Of a stretch of DNA of 64,000 nt, positions 7,511-15,272 are shown in pieces. Below the pieces are notes generated by a model. It searched no databases, had not been told where the DNA came from, and worked only from the letters and a program-made list of their open reading frames with translations. A program made the translations under genes and the position numbers. Each line of letters starts with the position of its first letter. Within the stretch, counting starts at the first letter, position 1. Source of the stretch: an uncultured SAR116 cluster alpha proteobacterium (GTDB taxonomy: Bacteria > Pseudomonadota > Alphaproteobacteria > Puniceispirillales > Puniceispirillaceae); the NCBI GenBank assembly GCA_902583715.1, contig CACHXC010000001.1, positions 62,001 to 126,000 of the forward strand, read 5' to 3'.

Positions 7511-8920
7511 TTATGCCCTCAACACCCAAGTGTCTTTTGTTCCTCCACCTTGGCTTGAGTTTACCACTAGTGAACCATCTTTAAGCGCCACGCGAGTTAA
7601 GCCACCGGGTGTGACTCTAACCTTACTTGGTGAGACGAGCACAAAAGGACGCAAATCAACGTGACGAGGTGCGAGTCCATTTTTGGTGAGTATTGGCACG
7701 GTTGACAGTGCAAGTGTGGGCTGCGCGACATACTTGCCAGGATTAGCTTTAAGCTTTCGTGAAAAATCAGAGAGTTCTTTTTTGCTCGCAGCTGGTCCAA
7801 TAAGCATGCCATAGCCTCCGGATCCATGAACCTCTTTAACAACTAATTCATTCAAATTTTCAATAACATAGATTAGATTATTTTTGTCATCACAACGCCA
7901 TGTAGGGATATTCGGCAGCAATGGTTCGTCGCCTAAATAAAAACGTATAATGTCTGGGATGTATGAGTAAATCGCCTTGTCATCTGCTATGCCAGTTCCC
8001 GGCGCGTTAGCAAGAATTAACGAACCATTCCTATAAGCATCAAAAAGACCTGGTGTGCCGAGGAGACTTTTTGGGTCAAAAGAGAGTGGGTCCAAGAAAT
8101 TGTCATCGATACGCCGGTAAATAATATCAACGTTTTCTACGCCCTGGGTGGTTCGGATTGTTACTTTTCCGTCCTGAACCGCCAAATCGGATCCTTGAAT
8201 AAGTTCGATGCCCATTTCGTCTGCGAGGAATGAATGCTCATAATACGCTGAGTTGTGAATACCTGGGGTTAATAGAGCTACATTTGGATTCTCAAAGCTT
8301 GAGTTGCTGCACTCAATAAGAGAGTTGAATAGATCTTTTGGATAGTTGTTGATTGGTCTTATTTGGTGCGTTGTGAAAAGTTCTGGGAACATATGCTGCA
8401 TCGTTGAACGGTTCTCCAACATGTAGGACACTCCCGACGGCACCCTAGCATTATCCTCTAGCACGCAGAAATCCGTCGGTCCGGTCCGCACGATGTCAAC
8501 TCCAACGACATGTGTATAAATACCACCGACCGGAGTAAATCCGCACATTTGCGGCATAAAAGCCTCATTTTTGTGAATGTGTTCTGCGGGTATGATGCCC
8601 GCTTGTATGATTTCCTGCTCGTTATAGATATCGCAAAGAAAGCAGTTTATTGCCGTTACTCGCTGCTTAATTCCCTCCTCAAGTATTCTCCATTCCTCTG
8701 CAGCGAGAATTCTTGGTATCAGGTCGAAAGGGATTAGTCGTTCTTCTGCCTGTTTTTGACCATAAACATTAAACGTAATCCCGATGCGGCGGAACAGTTG
8801 TTCAGCTGAGCTAGATTTTTTTGCAAGTTTCTTTAAATCCTGGTCACCCAACCAGCAAAATAGGTTTGTGTATGCCTCACGGGTGACGTCGCCCTCGAAG
8901 CCCATCATCTCATCAAACAT
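7511..8920 (-). CDS. Circularly permuted type 2 ATP-grasp protein
   Basis: 469 residues of the DUF404/DUF407 circularly permuted ATP-grasp family, a predicted ATP-dependent carboxylate-amine (peptide) ligase. Family segments are seen in order: GVDIVRTGPTDFCVLEDN, the ENRSTMQHMFPELF region, DIIYRRIDDNFLDPLSF, ANAPGTGIADDKAIYSYIP, and the ATP-binding LVVKEVHGSGGYGMLIGP loop. It is the first gene of the four-gene operon ending with the Anbu peptidase. The opposite-strand and alternate-frame open frames at 7597-7842 and 8510-8737 are shadows. The length is typical of the family. Confidence 0.88.
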   Translation of the reverse strand: MFDEMMGFEGDVTREAYTNLFCWLGDQDLKKLAKKSSSAEQLFRRIGITFNVYGQKQAEERLIPFDLIPRILAAEEWRILEEGIKQRVTAINCFLCDIYNEQEIIQAGIIPAEHIHKNEAFMPQMCGFTPVGGIYTHVVGVDIVRTGPTDFCVLEDNARVPSGVSYMLENRSTMQHMFPELFTTHQIRPINNYPKDLFNSLIECSNSSFENPNVALLTPGIHNSAYYEHSFLADEMGIELIQGSDLAVQDGKVTIRTTQGVENVDIIYRRIDDNFLDPLSFDPKSLLGTPGLFDAYRNGSLILANAPGTGIADDKAIYSYIPDIIRFYLGDEPLLPNIPTWRCDDKNNLIYVIENLNELVVKEVHGSGGYGMLIGPAASKKELSDFSRKLKANPGKYVAQPTLALSTVPILTKNGLAPRHVDLRPFVLVSPSKVRVTPGGLTRVALKDGSLVVNSSQGGGTKDTWVLRA

Positions 8921-9082
8921 AACTGCAGTGATCCAAGCAGTTTAAACGTCATTAATAATACAATGATTGCTGCGCAAAAAAGGTGTTTATTTTGCTACCC
9001 ACTATGCAAAAAATGCATCACCCTAACTTGATTACATTTTGTTTGATGCAATCTTTTATCCAAAGCATATTTTTTACCTGCC

Positions 9083-9110
9083 TAAAAAGACCGGCGCAAA
9101 GGCCGGTCTT
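9083..9110 (-). terminator. Rho-independent terminator for the AlpA operon
   Basis: A perfect 9-bp stem (AAGACCGGC at 9087-9095 with GCCGGTCTT at 9102-9110) and a 6-nt loop. Read on the minus strand it is followed by a short T run, so it ends transcription of the two small genes at 9130-9553. Confidence 0.8.
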
Positions 9111-9129
9111 ATGTTGACGTATAGTAAAC

Positions 9130-9345
9130 TCAGGCTTCTGGTTTCTGCTTGAAAGATAGGGAAATCGAGAAGCTGTCATCGTTTTTGAACACTGCAATCG
9201 CGATGTCCTGGCCAGGCGTTATCTGATGATTTGCTTTTGCAACGCTTGCGCCGCGTATTATCAGATTGCCGTTTTCATGCCGCTTCGCGGGTAGGGTCAT
9301 AAACTTGACCCAGCTTGCAGTATTGTTTGGATGATATTCACTCAT
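9130..9345 (-). CDS. Small hypothetical protein downstream of AlpA-like regulator
   Basis: 71 residues from the ATG at 9345, which lies within an 8-bp overlap with the stop of the upstream AlpA-like gene; the longer frame to 9402 is less likely. The sequence SWVKFMTLPAKRHENGNLIIRG followed by a beta-rich tail does not match a family I know. Its coupling to an excisionase-like gene and the terminator just after it suggest an element-encoded accessory protein of the island. Confidence 0.5.
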   Translation of the reverse strand: MSEYHPNNTASWVKFMTLPAKRHENGNLIIRGASVAKANHQITPGQDIAIAVFKNDDSFSISLSFKQKPEA

Positions 9346-9553
9346 TTGAACCTCCATCTCCAAAAATTTTGGCGAGTTGAGGCGAATGATTTGCGAGTTC
9401 ATTGCGGGTCCATAGTCTTATCGACCCGTGTTTTAGACCATCGGGTAGGGTGCCTCTACGTCTCTGTTGGTAAACGGTGTTCCGTGCCATGCAGAGTATT
9501 TCTGCGAGTTGTTCCGCTCTGAATGTTTTGAGTTTCTTCTCAGGTATGAACAT
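9338..9553 (-). CDS. AlpA/excisionase-like helix-turn-helix protein
   Basis: 71 residues containing a winged-helix MerR/AlpA-type DNA-binding fold. The segment AEQLAEILCMARNTVYQQRRRGTLPDG is a helix-turn-helix with the wing typical of AlpA and phage excisionases, followed by RLWTRNEL. Such proteins control excision of tRNA-associated islands and often regulate the integrase. It lies about 1.2 kb from the end of the integrase gene in the same element, which supports a recombination-directionality role. The target is presumably the att region near 12.0-12.2 kb. Confidence 0.7.
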   Translation of the reverse strand: MFIPEKKLKTFRAEQLAEILCMARNTVYQQRRRGTLPDGLKHGSIRLWTRNELANHSPQLAKIFGDGGSNE

Positions 9554-9623
9554 ATCTTCTCCTGTAATCGTTCAAAATGGGGCTTAATTGCCCTTACGAT
9601 TTGAAACTCACAGAAGTTGATTT

Positions 9624-9725
9624 ATGATTTTAGTGGACTTGATGCCATCAAACCCGTTGGATTTTCTGGAGGGTTTTCTCTCTGAGAACAAAATTACTGA
9701 AGTTTACAATGTTATTGGGGGCTAA
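9624..9725 (+). CDS. Possible 33-aa leader ORF
   Basis: ATG at 9624 to TAA at 9725, ending 2 bp before the TTG start of the membrane protein gene. The ribosome-binding site is weak (AGAAG). It could be a leader peptide coupled to the downstream gene or chance; evidence is limited to position and an uninterrupted frame. Confidence 0.25.
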   Translation: MILVDLMPSNPLDFLEGFLSENKITEVYNVIGG

Positions 9726-9727
9726 AT

Positions 9728-10189
9728 TTGCGGACTTTTTTATCGTGGGTAGTCGGATTTGTAACTTGGGGTTTCATGATTTATGCGACGGATTTGATCG
9801 CAAATTCAATGGGACTCACCACCTTCGTTGACTATGGTGAAGCTGTCTTAGTTTCAAATCGTTATTATGACGAGGAAGTATACGGGCACACCGTTGGATT
9901 TGGTTACTTTTTCACATTTGTCTCTTTTGCCACTGCAATAAGGTTTGGAATGGCTGTCAATTATGGTGGCTGGTCTGGTGGAGTGAGTATGAATGGTAAC
10001 TTAATGCTGGTTATTATAACTGGCGCATTGTTCGTATTTGGTGCGGCAAGCACTCTATTGGATACCTTATTTAAAATTCCAGATCGGCTCAGCGGTTACG
10101 CTGACCTAGTTATGGCCGGTGGCATAGGTTATTTGGGATACCGTATTTTTCAAAATATGAGCAAGCCTGAGGATCACAAGAATAGCTGA
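9728..10189 (+). CDS. Four-helix integral membrane protein (hypothetical)
   Basis: 153 residues starting at TTG 9728, with GGGGG 6-10 nt upstream. Hydrophobic segments lie at about residues 1-22, 58-78, 92-113 and 125-142, so it should span the inner membrane four times, with a charged C-terminal tail. I do not recognise the family. It is the only clear plus-strand gene between the AlpA operon and the integrase operon of element E4, and it faces the integrase operon convergently. Confidence 0.55.
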   Translation: MRTFLSWVVGFVTWGFMIYATDLIANSMGLTTFVDYGEAVLVSNRYYDEEVYGHTVGFGYFFTFVSFATAIRFGMAVNYGGWSGGVSMNGNLMLVIITGALFVFGAASTLLDTLFKIPDRLSGYADLVMAGGIGYLGYRIFQNMSKPEDHKNS

Positions 10190-10198
10190 AAAACTGGC

Positions 10199-10747
10199 TT
10201 AAGATAATCCAATTGAGAGTCTTGACCACTCGTTCCCGATCACAAGAGCGTCTTGCTTACTGACCTTTTTTAACTCGGCCAATCGATAGTGCAGGTACGA
10301 GTAGCCGTCTGGCATACCTCTGAAATAATAATCGTGCCAGTCGTCAACTTTCTCATATTTATAACCAGAAATTGCCGCAACATTACTGACCGCTTTCTCA
10401 TGGGTGAGGCCTGATTTACGAAAGGCCTCCACTGCACCGACAGCGAATGTTTTTTTCATATCTTGGCTTGGTCGAAGTGCTTTTCTCCGGCTGCTATTTT
10501 TTGGCATTTTTTTGTCTAAGAAAGTTGACTTAGATCCCATATCTTTATCGAACAATTGCATATGTAACTCATGAAGAATTGCAGGATTTAGGCGTTGTTT
10601 TCTGAGAATTAAAATGGCCATTCCCACAGCGCCAAACATTGCCTCAAACTTTTTGTCACGGTCTCCATTTCTGTATTTTTCGTGAAGCAGATCCCATTCT
10701 GTTGTTGGATCATTTGCATCAACCCATCCCCCGCCTTTTTCAATCAT
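10199..10747 (-). CDS. Hypothetical protein coupled to the integrase
   Basis: 182 residues from the ATG at 10747, which overlaps the integrase stop by 8 bp; the longer frame to 10765 is unlikely. It has an N-terminal charged region, a central SRRKALRPSQDMKKTFAVGAVEA segment, and a C-terminal part rich in Tyr/Asp. No family is recognised. Translational coupling to a tyrosine recombinase suggests an element-specific accessory function such as regulation of excision, but this is inference from context alone. Confidence 0.55.
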   Translation of the reverse strand: MIEKGGGWVDANDPTTEWDLLHEKYRNGDRDKKFEAMFGAVGMAILILRKQRLNPAILHELHMQLFDKDMGSKSTFLDKKMPKNSSRRKALRPSQDMKKTFAVGAVEAFRKSGLTHEKAVSNVAAISGYKYEKVDDWHDYYFRGMPDGYSYLHYRLAELKKVSKQDALVIGNEWSRLSIGLS

Positions 10748-12020
10748 TATCACCCCCAAAACCAAGGTTGACTAAGTGACTTTCCCAGGTCTCAGCAACT
10801 CGTAATTTTGCCAGGATACTGTCTGAGTGGGAGTAGGTGCTGTGACTAGCTGAACCCTCTCTGACTGATTTACCGAGAAATCTGTCGATGTCGGCGGCTG
10901 GCACATCAAACTCTTTAAGACGTGTGACCATTGTATGGCGGAGAGTGTGCAGTCGGTATTCGTCGGAAAGCCCAATCTTGTTCAATATCTTGCGCACCGT
11001 CTTGGCGGGACGTGTCATTGGCAAATCATGCCCGCCGCGGTCTTTGTTTCCGTAAGAAAAAACATATTCACCAAGCCTTGGAAGTGAGTCTATTTGACGA
11101 ACAATTCTGTCAGTTAGGACAAACCGGGTTGCCTGATTTGATTTGTTGCTCTCGCTTGGTGAATTCCAAATTGCAATCACCTGGTTGGAATTGGGCACTT
11201 TAACGCCGTACTCAATTTCATCCCGTCGCATTTTAGCAATCTCACCATTTCGCCAACCAGTCAGTAGTGCGCAGTTGAAAAACTGACGTTTTGGGCTTGC
11301 TTGCTCTTTGAATTCGCTAATGAGTTTGCCAATTTCAGTATCAGTAAAAAACTTTTCTCTCTTTTTTTGATTTGTTCTTGGCACAGAAAAGTTGAACGGA
11401 TTTGTCTCAAGTACTACGCCGTTGTGTTCCATGTTCCAATCTACAATAACCTTGCAATGGGACTTTATCGCTTTGGCGACGTTCGCGCTTTCTGCGGATT
11501 TTATTTTTGACCACATCTGGCGTGCCACAATTTCTGTTATTGAGGATAAGCTGACATCAGCTAATTTGTTCTTTTTCAACTCCACTTGGGCTTTGCGTAA
11601 TTCGTCTCTGGTGGAGGTGCTGTTTTTTGTCAGGACAACATATTTTTCCATTCGGAATATAAAAGTCTTACGATAGCTCAGTTTTAGGTCGTTGAATTCT
11701 CTGGATGAGATGTATTCATCATAAGCATCCTGGAAGCTCAACGCCGACTGGTTTAATGAGTCAAATTGAGGTGGGAGTCCTAGTTTTACATTTTGACGGT
11801 ATTGGTGGGCTTGATTTTTTGCTTCTTCCAGAGAAAACTCATAAACACTGCCGATGTGAACTTTGTAGTTCTCTCCACATCTCATCATGCGCCATTCGTA
11901 ATAAGTCCCGTCTTCGCGGACACTAAAGCTTAAACCGCCGGTATTTGGGATAGTGTGGGTTTTTCGTTTGCCTTCAAACTTTTTGCGTTTGATTGCTATC
12001 TCTGTCCAAGCTTTAGTCAA
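10740..12020 (-). CDS. int: Tyrosine recombinase (island integrase)
   Basis: 426 residues. An N-terminal arm-binding region (about 1-90) is followed by a core-binding SAM-like domain (about 95-200) and the catalytic domain (about 220-410). Catalytic residues are visible: Arg257 (TGWRNGE), His358-x-x-Arg361 (HTLRHT), His393 and the nucleophile Tyr396 (STYSHSD). It is an island/P4-type integrase expected to recombine at a tRNA gene. The gene starts 146 bp from the tRNA-Pro 3' fragment at 12167, the usual position next to an attachment site. A 12-bp direct repeat lies just upstream of its start. It appears intact. Confidence 0.93.
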   Translation of the reverse strand: MTKAWTEIAIKRKKFEGKRKTHTIPNTGGLSFSVREDGTYYEWRMMRCGENYKVHIGSVYEFSLEEAKNQAHQYRQNVKLGLPPQFDSLNQSALSFQDAYDEYISSREFNDLKLSYRKTFIFRMEKYVVLTKNSTSTRDELRKAQVELKKNKLADVSLSSITEIVARQMWSKIKSAESANVAKAIKSHCKVIVDWNMEHNGVVLETNPFNFSVPRTNQKKREKFFTDTEIGKLISEFKEQASPKRQFFNCALLTGWRNGEIAKMRRDEIEYGVKVPNSNQVIAIWNSPSESNKSNQATRFVLTDRIVRQIDSLPRLGEYVFSYGNKDRGGHDLPMTRPAKTVRKILNKIGLSDEYRLHTLRHTMVTRLKEFDVPAADIDRFLGKSVREGSASHSTYSHSDSILAKLRVAETWESHLVNLGFGGDND

Positions 12021-12027
12021 CCAACAA

Positions 12028-12051
12028 CTCCGTCAAAATCTCCGTCAAAAA
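12028..12051. repeat. Tandem 12-bp repeat upstream of integrase
   Basis: CTCCGTCAAAA occurs twice in tandem with a 12-bp period, 8 bp upstream of the integrase start and about 115 bp from the tRNA fragment. Its position suggests an arm-type integrase-binding site or an operator for the integrase gene. It differs from the GTCTCCATTTT repeats in the neighbouring elements. Confidence 0.5.
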
Positions 12052-12166
12052 ATAGAAGATTTCAAAGTATCAGTATGTATCTTGTATTGCTGTGATTTAT
12101 TTCAATACACTGTAAATCAATGATAAAAATTTATCAGTGTATCATGTATCTCTATTTGACTACTAT

Positions 12167-12212
12167 ACTGGGGGTGTAGGGGTCGTGGGTTCAAATCCCG
12201 CCGCTCCGACCA
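12167..12212 (+). repeat. att copy 1: tRNA-Pro(GGG) 3' fragment
   Basis: 46 bp that parse as tRNA-Pro from the anticodon loop (T33, anticodon GGG, G37) through the variable loop, T arm (GTGGG/CCCGC with a TTCAAAT loop), the acceptor 3' strand CGCTCCG, A73 and CCA. The 5' half of a tRNA is absent, so it is not a functional gene but an attachment-site copy. Confidence 0.85.
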
Positions 12213-12244
12213 ACAAAAACTCAAACAAATTCAATAGTTAAGAG

Positions 12245-12277
12245 ATCCCCTGGCCCTGGTGGCTGGGGATTTTTTTT
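12245..12277 (+). terminator. Terminator just downstream of tRNA fragment
   Basis: ATCCCC (12245-12250) pairs with GGGGAT (12265-12270) and is followed by a run of T. Degenerate versions follow the fragments at 14154 and 18764, so the element left end seems to supply a terminator to the tRNA it enters. Confidence 0.7.
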
Positions 12278-12284
12278 GCGTCTT

Positions 12285-12306
12285 GTCTCCATTTTGTCTC
12301 CATTTT
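12285..12306. repeat. GTCTCCATTTT x2, left-end tandem repeat of E3
   Basis: Two perfect 11-bp copies starting 73 bp after the att copy. The same motif recurs at the right end of E3, and degenerate versions occur in the same positions in E2 and E1. It is a candidate arm-type integrase-binding site. The open frame on the opposite strand at 12231-12521 is partly built from it. Confidence 0.6.
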
Positions 12307-12474
12307 TGCTTGGATAAGTGTTTGACGGCCTGTTTTTGTCGCCATTCTGTTGCCGAACCATCATATTCAATTGATTGTTTCAATTTATTTTTGTGATGGA
12401 TTAAGATGATTTTTGACAAATCTAATAATTTGATGACAATGATACCTTTGGTTAACATACGGTGATTACGCTCA

Positions 12475-13329
12475 ATGGCTCTCAAAACGATCCCAAAACC
12501 ATCTGAAACTTCAATGGCCACGATGCCTCATAATGAGGAACGAAGAGCTCAAGCTGTTGTAAAAACTGGGTTGATCGATGCGCCAAATTCTGACTTGTTC
12601 CAGATATACTGTGACTTAGCACGAGATCTCACAGGTTTTGAGCAAGCTAAGTTTAGTCTTTTTGACGGTGAGTCACAATGTTCAATGGCAGGCTCAGGGG
12701 TTGACGATAATTACGAAGTGGGAGCTCTCACCGACAGGTCAAAATGGAATGTGTGTTCCTATGTGCTGTTGGACACAGAGCCTTTGATTGTAGAAGATTT
12801 TTACAAAGACCCTGACTGGGCAGAGCATCCTTACATCAAATCGGGTGACGCGCCGCACTCTTATGCAGGTTTTCCAGTGGTGAACAAAGATAATTATGTG
12901 CTGGGCACATTATGTCTTTTCAACACTGATCCAAAGAGGATTTCTGAGTCACAAGAGGACCTGATAAAAAGAATTGCCAGAAATATAGCGCATTTACTTG
13001 ATCTCCAGGTTGAGCAGAGGAACCTTACAGCCGAAAAAATTATAAAAGCAGCTGACATTTTATCGTCTGAAATTAGTGAAGCTAGCCTGGTTGATTTTAA
13101 AAACCTTCTCTTGCTCGCAGCGGAGTTGCCAATAAATCCTGAAGAAACGGAGCATTTACAACGCGACGGTTTCTGTGAGTTAGATGGAGCAAGAAAAATT
13201 ACTTTAACCAGCAAAGGCCGACAGCTTATTCAATCGATGGGTCTAACGCCCAAGCCAATGAAACGAATTAAAGTTACTGGCAATGATGCGGCGGAGTTGA
13301 TTGATAAAATTTTTGAAGAGTTGCAGTAA
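12475..13329 (+). CDS. GAF-domain signalling protein
   Basis: 284 residues. A GAF domain covers about residues 35-180, with the typical LFDGESQ, CSYVLLDTEPLIVEDFYKDP, YAGFPVVNKDNYVLGTLCLFNTDP and FSESQEDL-like order. A C-terminal region (about 190-284) without a recognised output domain contains helical segments resembling a small winged-helix-like tail (LTSKGRQLIQSMGL). It may sense a small ligand or bind a chromophore and act through the C-terminal part. It is the main cargo of element E3, and a small gene follows 2 bp after its stop. The ATG at 12475 has GGTGA upstream; starts at codons 14 or 17 are possible. Confidence 0.8.
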   Translation: MALKTIPKPSETSMATMPHNEERRAQAVVKTGLIDAPNSDLFQIYCDLARDLTGFEQAKFSLFDGESQCSMAGSGVDDNYEVGALTDRSKWNVCSYVLLDTEPLIVEDFYKDPDWAEHPYIKSGDAPHSYAGFPVVNKDNYVLGTLCLFNTDPKRISESQEDLIKRIARNIAHLLDLQVEQRNLTAEKIIKAADILSSEISEASLVDFKNLLLLAAELPINPEETEHLQRDGFCELDGARKITLTSKGRQLIQSMGLTPKPMKRIKVTGNDAAELIDKIFEELQ

Positions 13330-13331
13330 GA

Positions 13332-13652
13332 ATGTACGCTAAGGTTTTCAACTTAAAATTTGTAAAACCAACTGATGCGAAAGTTGCCTCTTCGTACTTT
13401 GCGGAAAATTTGGCGAAATTCATTCGTCCTTGCAACATGCAATCCATTAGTATTTCTTTGGGTCCATGCGGTAGTTTGACCGTAACAGCAAAGTTTGACT
13501 CTGGGTCTGATTTAAAAATGTTTGAGTCAAAATCGAAATCTGTTTTTGATGATATAAAGACATCATTCGATTTCATTCAAACCAACTACTCGGGCGTTTA
13601 TATATATACATTTGAGGCTGAAAATGCTGCGACTGAAATCACGCTGAATTGA
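13332..13652 (+). CDS. Small hypothetical protein following GAF gene
   Basis: 106 residues starting 2 bp after the GAF gene stop, so it is probably co-translated. Alternating polar and hydrophobic residues suggest a small alpha/beta fold. No family is recognised. A reverse-strand open frame covers most of the same interval (13274-13576), but the plus-strand reading fits the operon. A bidirectional terminator at 13724 ends the unit. Confidence 0.5.
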   Translation: MYAKVFNLKFVKPTDAKVASSYFAENLAKFIRPCNMQSISISLGPCGSLTVTAKFDSGSDLKMFESKSKSVFDDIKTSFDFIQTNYSGVYIYTFEAENAATEITLN

Positions 13653-13671
13653 TCAGGCCCAAAACCCGAAA

Positions 13672-13702
13672 GTTGTGGGTTCAAAATCTACCCCCACAAC
13701 CA
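13672..13702 (+). other. Hairpin resembling a decayed tRNA 3' end
   Basis: An 8-bp perfect inverted repeat, GTTGTGGG (13672-13679) with CCCACAAC (13693-13700), followed by CA. The inner GTGGGTTCAAAATCTAC also reads like a T arm. It may be an mRNA 3' hairpin or a relic of another tRNA end. Confidence 0.3.
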
Positions 13703-13723
13703 AAAATTTCGCATTATTACAAT

Positions 13724-13755
13724 AAAAAGCCACCCCAGTTTTGAATTGGCTTTTT
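13724..13755 (+). terminator. Bidirectional terminator after E3 genes
   Basis: AAAAAGCCA (13724-13732) and TGGCTTTTT (13747-13755) form a 9-bp stem with an A run before and a T run after. It lies 70 bp after the last E3 gene. Confidence 0.75.
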
Positions 13756-14039
13756 GTGTTCTAAATGATTGCCGTGTTCTTTGCTGCATTCGAGGCATCC
13801 ATGAATCCTGTTCCATTGGCCATGGACCACGGAGCGGAGTCACTGGAGTCGTGTCTGCCTCAGGTTTGGAAGCCTGTAAATGGTTTATGATGAATCACCG
13901 TAACTAGCTACTACTCGATAGATGCTTTTTGAATGAAAATGCCATGTTTCTGAGAAGCTGAAAGTATAAATCTTGCCCTTTTGTTAGAGATGCGCCCAGA
14001 GGGTCAAGTACGGCAAAAGCATCATGAGCAAAAAGTGAT
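13756..14039. other. Non-coding stretch of E3
   Basis: No gene, terminator or clear repeat is recognised in this stretch. From about 14013 it becomes similar to the sequence before the right ends of E2 and E1 (a CATCATGAGCAAAAA-like word). Confidence 0.3.
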
Positions 14040-14153
14040 GTCTCCACTTGTCTCCATTTTGTCTCCACTTTTACCTAGGTATCTAACCTGATTTAACGCT
14101 ATTAAAATCTGGAAAAGTGGCAGAAAACTTACATAACACTACCTATTCCCTAC
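14040..14153. repeat. Right end of E3 with triple GTCTCCA repeat
   Basis: Three tandem GTCTCCA-type units (14040, 14050, 14061) are followed by a conserved block (GTATCTAACCTGATTTAACG, then GGAAAAGTGGCAGAAAAC) running into the tRNA fragment. The 104 bp from 14050 align without gaps to 18660-18763 and 21801-21904. Confidence 0.75.
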
Positions 14154-14199
14154 ACTGGGGGTGTAGGGGTCGTGGGTTCAAATCCCGCCGCTCCGACCA
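14154..14199 (+). repeat. att copy 2: tRNA-Pro(GGG) 3' fragment
   Basis: Identical to copy 1 over 46 bp. The five bases before it (CTACA) also restore a fully paired anticodon stem, so the similarity to tRNA begins slightly earlier here. Confidence 0.85.
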
Positions 14200-14291
14200 A
14201 TTAAAATCCAAACAAATTCAATAGTTAAGAGATCCCGTGGTCCTAGCGGCTGGAGGATTTTTAAGTCTTGTTACCATTTTGTTAACATTTT
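14200..14291. repeat. Left end of E2
   Basis: Similar to 12213-12306: CAAACAAATTCAATAGTTAA, a degenerate terminator near 14232-14262, then the tandem GTTACCATTTT / GTTAACATTTT at 14270-14291. From here to the ABC gene at 14514 no other feature is seen. Confidence 0.65.
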
Positions 14292-14513
14292 GATCAATCA
14301 TGAGTTGTTTGAGGGCCGCGTTCAGAGGGTAAAGGAAATAACACTGACTTCGTTACTTTCTACTGTGGATCAATATTCAAACCTTGCTCAGTCATCCCAG
14401 GTGACCTTTTGACGCCAGATAATTGCATCTGGATGGAGAAAAATATTTCAATACTTGAATAGAGCATTTACGGTTTAACTTTGCGGGTATGGGCGCGGGC
14501 AAAGACTTTCTAT

Positions 14514-15260
14514 ATGATTGTGTTCCAAAATGTTGGTCTAAAGTTTGGAGAAGTCCAAATACTTGAAAACCTGAACTTCGCGGTCCAGAAGGGCGAATTC
14601 ATCTGTCTATTGGGCCCCTCAGGATGCGGTAAATCAACTATTCTTCGGCTAATTGGTGACCTGATCTCAGGTACTTCCGGAACGATACAGGTGGCTGGCA
14701 GCTCTCCAGGCTTAACATGGGAAAAAATAGCCTATGTTTTTCAAAATCCGAGACTGCTCCCCTGGAAGAATGCTCTTGAGAACGCCGCGTTTGGTTTGGA
14801 AATGCGTTTTCCTAAATTAAGTGTAACGGAAAGACGAGTCCTTGCGTCAGAGCAGCTGACAAAAGTAGGTCTGGCAAATGACATGCATAAAATGCCCATA
14901 GTGTTATCGGGTGGAGAAAGACAACGTGTGGCCATTGCAAGGGCTCTTGCTTTGAAGCCAGAAATTATCCTAATGGATGAACCTTTTTCAGCACTCGATC
15001 CGAACACCCGTAGAATTCTGCGCCTTCAACTGATTGAACTTTGGAAAGAAATTGGCAACACAATCATTTTTGTTACGCATGATATTGATGAGGCGTTAGA
15101 ATTGGGCGATCGCATTTTTGTTCTGGGAAAAAAGCCCGCATCTGTTCAGAATGTCATTGAGCCTAAAGCGCTTCGACCGCGTGAAATTGAAATAGATGAG
15201 GAACTGCGTAAAATAAAAGTCAGTTTAATTCATGAATTTAGAAAAATAGTAGAAACATAA
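14514..15260 (+). CDS. NitT/TauT-family ABC transporter ATP-binding protein
   Basis: 248 residues from the ATG at 14514; an upstream TTG at 14481 would add an unlikely N-terminus. Walker A is GPSGCGKST at residues 34-42, followed by the Q-loop (VFQNPRLLPW), the signature LSGGERQRVAIARAL, Walker B ILMDEPFSALD and the H-loop FVTHDIDEA. It is closest in style to SsuB/TauB/NrtD proteins that energise uptake of sulfonates, nitrate, taurine or thiamine precursors. It is the first gene of a five-gene operon; the binding protein starts 12 bp after its stop. It acts at the inner membrane with the two permeases at 16284-17802. Confidence 0.9.
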   Translation: MIVFQNVGLKFGEVQILENLNFAVQKGEFICLLGPSGCGKSTILRLIGDLISGTSGTIQVAGSSPGLTWEKIAYVFQNPRLLPWKNALENAAFGLEMRFPKLSVTERRVLASEQLTKVGLANDMHKMPIVLSGGERQRVAIARALALKPEIILMDEPFSALDPNTRRILRLQLIELWKEIGNTIIFVTHDIDEALELGDRIFVLGKKPASVQNVIEPKALRPREIEIDEELRKIKVSLIHEFRKIVET

Positions 15261-15272
15261 GGAGAGAATATC

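Larger units (their letters stand above)
1..12212. mobile_element. Element E4: tRNA-Pro island with integrase (left end outside window)
   Basis: The right boundary is the tRNA-Pro 3' fragment ending at 12212. The integrase and an AlpA-like gene lie within 3 kb of it. Its cargo is the Anbu operon, the membrane operon and assorted single genes, and base composition is visibly more AT-rich than beyond 22 kb. The left boundary is not in the window; an intact tRNA-Pro(GGG) is expected there. The link between the leftmost cargo and the integrase is inferred from the absence of another boundary. Confidence 0.6.
12213..14199. mobile_element. Element E3: 2.0-kb integrase-less tRNA-Pro element
   Basis: It is bounded by identical tRNA-Pro fragments at 12167-12212 and 14154-14199. 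Both ends carry GTCTCCATTTT tandem repeats. It carries a GAF gene and one small gene, and no recombinase. The left and right ends match those of E2 and E1. Confidence 0.7.

Noticed and set aside
12231..12521. Minus-strand open frame with WRQNGD
   Set aside because: It is built from the GTCTCCATTTT repeats and the terminator and overlaps the start of the GAF gene.
14200..14513. TPP-type riboswitch before the ABC operon
   Set aside because: NMT1-like binding proteins sometimes go with thiamine control, but I see no conserved CUGAGA element or fitting helices.
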